This document shows, one piece after another, positions 5,714 through 8,352 of a stretch of DNA of 8,352 bases. Under the pieces are notes generated by a model, which saw only the letters and a list, made by a program, of their open reading frames with translations, was not told the DNA's origin and did no database searches. Source of the DNA: Candidatus Benthicola azotiphorus. Its GTDB lineage: Bacteria; Gemmatimonadota; Gemmatimonadetes; Palauibacterales; Palauibacteraceae. A program made the translations under genes and the position numbers. Where the stretch lies: NCBI GenBank assembly GCA_947581745.1, contig CANPVW010000128.1, positions 1 to 8,352 on the forward strand, read 5' to 3'. Each line of letters opens with the position of its first letter. The first letter of the stretch is position 1.

Positions 5714-6946
5714 ATGAAGCTCTACCTGTTCGACGACCGGGCCACCGACGCGTGGCACCCCTTCCAGCTCACGCGACCCGCCTCCGAGCTCCTCTTCGGA
5801 GCGTTGCTGCTCCGGCAGCGGCTGGAGCGCTTCGCCGGGAGGCCGGCGACGTCGGTCCTCACCCGGCCCTGGCTGAGTGGATTCGAGGAGCCGGGCGGAC
5901 CGGCAGCCAGCCCGCGGAAAGCCCTCCCCGCGGATGAGGAGCGTCTGCTTCTTTCCTCCCGGTTCGTCCCGTCATCCGAGGCCCGGTTCGAAGGCCGGGG
6001 AGGCGACCCGATGCTCCTCGTCACCCGGGACGAAGTGGTAGGCTGTTACGTTCCGGCCGGCACGCCGGGGCCCGGACCGGAGTGGCTCGAGGTCCCTGAC
6101 GATTCCACGGGAGTGGGCGGCTGGAAAGCCCGGAGGATAGACGGTGCGCTCCTCGACTCGGTGTGGCGCCTCGTAGCCGAGAACCCGGGTCGTCTGGTCG
6201 CCGACCTGGCCCGCGAAGCAGCGAGCCGCGGCGGGGTGGAGCTTCTGCCGGAAGGAACGTGGAAGCTGGGCTCTCACCCCGTGATGCTCGGTGCCGGAGT
6301 GACGATCGAGCCCGGAGCGGTGTTCGACGCGCGGGAGGGCCCGATCAAGCTGGCGGACGACGTGGAGGTGCGGGCCGGCTGCCGCCTCGGCGGACCGCTG
6401 TACGTCGGCCCGTCCACCCGGCTGCTGGGCGGCGACATCGGCTCATCGAGCGTCGGCCCGGTGTGTCGCGTTCGGGGAGAAGTCGAGGACACGGTCGTCC
6501 TTGGTTACACGAACAAGGCGCACGACGGCTTCCTCGGGCACTCGTGCCTCGGAAGGTGGGTGAACCTGGGCGCTCTGACGACCAACAGTGATCTCAAGAA
6601 CAACTACGGACCGGTTCGGCTCGGCGGCCCGGACGGTCCGATAGAGACGGGCCTGACCAAGCTCGGCTGCTTGCTGGGCGATCACGTGAAGACCGCGATC
6701 GGAACCCGCATCAACACGGGCACGGTGATCGGAGCCGGCAGCAACGTGTTCGGCGAAGCGCTCCCGCCGCGCTGGGTGCACCCGTTCTCGTGGGGCTCCG
6801 GGGAGGACGCTCAACCGTACGCGCTCGACCGCTTTCTGGCTGTCGCGCGCCGGGTGTTCGAGCGCCGCGACGTCGAGTTCGGGGATCGCACCGCCGAGTG
6901 GCTGACCGCCTGCTGGACCGTCGCGGATCGGGACCGCTCCCGTTGA
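5714..6946 (+). CDS. glmU: Alternative GlmU-like UDP-GlcNAc diphosphorylase / glucosamine-1-phosphate N-acetyltransferase
   Basis: A 410-residue putative bifunctional enzyme for UDP-N-acetylglucosamine, the precursor of peptidoglycan and lipopolysaccharide. It resembles the alternative GlmU type of Bacteroidota rather than E. coli GlmU. The N-terminus LYLFDDRA...HPFQLTRPASELLFGALLLR (3-34) matches that family's start and lacks the classical LAGGxGTRM loop. Residues about 185-350 form a left-handed beta-helix with hexapeptide-like repeats. The acetyltransferase region has TNKAHDGFLGHSCLG (266-280), NLGALTTNSDLKNNYG (284-299), and KTAIGTRINTGTVIGAGSNVFG (326-347), very like the conserved acceptor and acetyl-CoA site of the family. 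A C-terminal helical tail (366-405) follows. The ATG at 5714 lies 1 bp after the manC stop, with GGAAGG (5700-5705) 8 nt upstream. Its TGA overlaps the next gene's TTG. The acetyltransferase half is well supported. Uridylyltransferase activity is inferred from family membership. Confidence 0.85.
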   Translation: MKLYLFDDRATDAWHPFQLTRPASELLFGALLLRQRLERFAGRPATSVLTRPWLSGFEEPGGPAASPRKALPADEERLLLSSRFVPSSEARFEGRGGDPMLLVTRDEVVGCYVPAGTPGPGPEWLEVPDDSTGVGGWKARRIDGALLDSVWRLVAENPGRLVADLAREAASRGGVELLPEGTWKLGSHPVMLGAGVTIEPGAVFDAREGPIKLADDVEVRAGCRLGGPLYVGPSTRLLGGDIGSSSVGPVCRVRGEVEDTVVLGYTNKAHDGFLGHSCLGRWVNLGALTTNSDLKNNYGPVRLGGPDGPIETGLTKLGCLLGDHVKTAIGTRINTGTVIGAGSNVFGEALPPRWVHPFSWGSGEDAQPYALDRFLAVARRVFERRDVEFGDRTAEWLTACWTVADRDRSR

Positions 6947-7824
6947 AGGTCGCGACCCTGGGCAGCGGCAGTCGGGGAAACTCCGTGTTCGTCGAGTGCG
7001 GGCGGACCCGCTTCCTGGTGGACGCCGGATTCAGCGGCGCCGAGATCGCCCGGAGGCTCGACCTTCTCGGAGTCCGCCCGGAGTCCATCCAGGCGATCGT
7101 CGTCACGCATGAGCATCGCGACCACACATCCGGAATCGGCGTCGCCGCGCGCCGCTGGAACTGGCCTCTTTACATTACGCCCGCCACGGAGCGCGCGTGC
7201 GCCAGCCTTCTCCGGGGATCGGAGACGATCGTGCACTACGAGGGAGAGGCCCCGTTCGATGTGGGAGAGGCACGGATTCACCCCTCTTCCACGTGTCACG
7301 ATGCCGCCGACCCGGTGGCCCTGACCATCCAGGAGCCTGAGACGGGCCTCAAGCTGGGTGTTGCCACCGATCTCGGACGCGCCACCACCCCCGTGCGCAC
7401 CGCGCTCGCGGGCTGTCATTTCGTGGTCCTGGAATCCAACCACGACGAGGTGATGTTGCGCGAAAGCCCCTACCCCTGGTCCGTGAAGCAGCGGATAGGG
7501 GGAAGTCGTGGACACCTCTCCAACCGCCTGGCCGCGGACCTGGCGGTCGACCTGCTTCACCCCTCGCTCGGAGGGTTCCTGCTCGCGCACTTGAGCCACG
7601 AGTGCAATCTGCCGGAAGCGGCCCGGGAGGCGACGAAGAAGACCCTTGCTCGGAGAGGCTACAGGGGAGTCGTGGAGGTGGCGCTGCAGGACGGTCCCTC
7701 ACATCTGTACGACGTGGACGCGCTCGTCGACGTAGCCCGCAACGGGGGACCGCAGCTTCAGCTTTTCGGCCGAGAGGCTGCCCCTCGGGTGACTCGACCG
7801 GTCAGATTCCCACCAGACGCATGA
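6943..7824 (+). CDS. YycJ/WalJ-type metallo-beta-lactamase-fold hydrolase
   Basis: A 293-residue metal-dependent hydrolase of the family that includes YycJ/WalJ (VicX), thought to be an exonuclease or nuclease-like enzyme in Firmicutes with roles in DNA repair and cell-wall homeostasis. The N-terminus KVATLGSGSRGNSVFVE (2-18) and VDAGFSG (26-32) are typical. The metal site is THEHRDH (55-61), with further candidate ligands His119, Asp143 in ATDLG, and His191 in SRGHLSN (188-194). ESNHDEVML (164-172), YPWSVKQRI (177-185) and LSHECN (217-222) are also family hallmarks. The start is assigned to TTG at 6943, which overlaps the preceding TGA as TTGA and begins at the conserved first strand. A longer frame from 6790 would run 51 codons back into the upstream gene and add a basic, non-homologous leader. 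The 3' end overlaps the convergent protease gene. The substrate in this organism is unknown. Confidence 0.9.
   Translation: MKVATLGSGSRGNSVFVECGRTRFLVDAGFSGAEIARRLDLLGVRPESIQAIVVTHEHRDHTSGIGVAARRWNWPLYITPATERACASLLRGSETIVHYEGEAPFDVGEARIHPSSTCHDAADPVALTIQEPETGLKLGVATDLGRATTPVRTALAGCHFVVLESNHDEVMLRESPYPWSVKQRIGGSRGHLSNRLAADLAVDLLHPSLGGFLLAHLSHECNLPEAAREATKKTLARRGYRGVVEVALQDGPSHLYDVDALVDVARNGGPQLQLFGREAAPRVTRPVRFPPDA
7802..7824. other. Convergent 3' overlap of the hydrolase and rseP genes
   Basis: The plus-strand hydrolase ends with TGA at 7822-7824, and the minus-strand protease ends with TGA at 7802-7804, so the two coding regions share 23 bp tail to tail. No terminator hairpin with a T-run is visible on either strand in or beside the overlap, so transcripts probably run into each other for some distance. 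Confidence 0.9.
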
Positions 7825-8352
7825 TGTCGTTGGCGAAAGCCAGCACCATGAGGCCCATCACGAGAATGAGCCCGACCTGAGTCAGCCGGAGCCGGCTTCG
7901 GACGCTCATCGGTCGCCCTCCACGCAATCCTTCGGCCAGCAGAAACACCAGGTGTCCGCCATCGAGGACGGGAATCGGCAGGAGGTTCAGCACCGCCAGA
8001 TTGACGCTGATGATGGCCATGAAGTTCAGGAAGGCCGTCAGCCCCTCACGCGCGGCCGCGCCCGAGAGCTGGCCGATCACGATCGGTCCACCGAGCTCCT
8101 TGGCCGACCCCCTCCCGGTGACCACCCGCTTGAGGAACGAGACGATCTCTCCCGTCCACGCTCCGGTCCGGTGCCACCCCGCGGCGAGTGACTCCGGTAG
8201 CGTCAGGTCCCGCTGCGCCCGGTCCAGCCCAACCTCGATTCCCAGGAAGCCGACGTCCACCGAGTCCTTCACCAGGTCGTTGTACGCCCGGAACTTCCCG
8301 GGCGTAGCCTCGATGTCGAGCTTCTCCGACTCCCTCCGGACGGTGAACCGGA
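7802..8352 (-). CDS. rseP: RseP-type site-2 (M50) intramembrane zinc protease, C-terminal 182 residues (5' end outside window)
   Basis: An inner-membrane metalloprotease that in E. coli cleaves the anti-sigma factor RseA and remnant signal peptides. Visible residue 1 is the first full codon (ending at 8350). The fragment begins in what is probably the end of a PDZ domain (RFTVRRESEKLDIEATPG), then has the hallmark KELGGPIVIGQLSG (84-97), a membrane segment around 105-125, and NLLPIPVLDGGHLVF (122-136), whose Asp130 corresponds to the zinc-binding Asp of the LDG motif. A last membrane segment (about 158-175) closes the protein. The N-terminal HExxH helix is beyond the window edge. The GTG at 8272 is not a start, because the frame stays open with homologous sequence to the edge. 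The stop TGA (7802-7804) lies inside the 3' end of the opposing hydrolase gene. Family assignment is firm. The natural substrate is not shown here. Confidence 0.94.
   Translation of the reverse strand, partial: RFTVRRESEKLDIEATPGKFRAYNDLVKDSVDVGFLGIEVGLDRAQRDLTLPESLAAGWHRTGAWTGEIVSFLKRVVTGRGSAKELGGPIVIGQLSGAAAREGLTAFLNFMAIISVNLAVLNLLPIPVLDGGHLVFLLAEGLRGGRPMSVRSRLRLTQVGLILVMGLMVLAFANDIMRLVGI

Noticed and set aside
5277..5717. Plus-strand frame of 146 codons inside manC
   Set aside because: A different frame of the same strand, Arg/Gly-rich and without homology features, fully covered by the well-supported enzyme.
7802..8272. A 156-residue complete protein starting at GTG 8272
   Set aside because: The frame remains open and family-like (PDZ-type sequence) up to the window edge, so the gene is a truncated rseP rather than a small intact one.
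1..8352. Defence island, mobile element, CRISPR array or RNA gene
   Set aside because: No direct-repeat array, terminal inverted repeats, transposase or integrase motifs, tRNA-like or rRNA sequence was seen. The genes are core metabolism, repair, signalling and envelope functions with uniform base composition.

Overview
The window is high-GC, densely packed bacterial chromosome with seven protein genes, two of them cut by the window edges, and almost no non-coding sequence. The gene set is largely housekeeping and cell-envelope. I see no tRNA, rRNA, CRISPR array, insertion sequence, phage gene or sizeable repeat. The likely source is Gemmatimonadota or a near relative. Reasons are the high GC, heavy use of GTG and TTG starts, a histidine kinase with an HQxGTP-type H-box, and a Bacteroidetes/Gemmatimonadota-style alternative GlmU. 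This placement is an inference from family resemblance and was not tested.

Left half, minus strand (read from 4528 down to 1): a small putative lipoprotein, seryl-tRNA synthetase (serS), a two-transmembrane sensor histidine kinase, and a UvrD/PcrA-type helicase whose 3' part lies outside the window. The four genes abut or overlap (TAG|GTG, then two GTGA overlaps), all appear to start with GTG, and are almost certainly one transcript. The lipoprotein has a clear ribosome binding site at 4536-4540.

Centre, 4529-4674: a 146-bp divergent intergenic region that must hold the start signals for both transcription units. Only weak promoter candidates are visible.

Right half, plus strand: a single-domain mannose-1-phosphate guanylyltransferase, a GlmU-like UDP-GlcNAc diphosphorylase/acetyltransferase with a left-handed beta-helix, and a YycJ/WalJ-type metallo-beta-lactamase-fold hydrolase. 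They are separated by 1 bp and by a TTGA overlap. The first two make nucleotide sugars (GDP-mannose and, probably, UDP-GlcNAc) for envelope glycans. The third belongs to a family linked in Firmicutes to cell-wall and DNA-damage phenotypes.

Right edge, minus strand: the C-terminal part of an RseP-type site-2 (M50) membrane protease, whose 3' end overlaps that of the metallo-hydrolase gene by 23 bp in convergent orientation.

No clearly new system is visible. The points most worth a second look are the orphan histidine kinase with a non-standard H-box embedded between serS and uvrD, the uncharacterised lipoprotein leading that operon, and the pairing of GDP-mannose and alternative GlmU genes.
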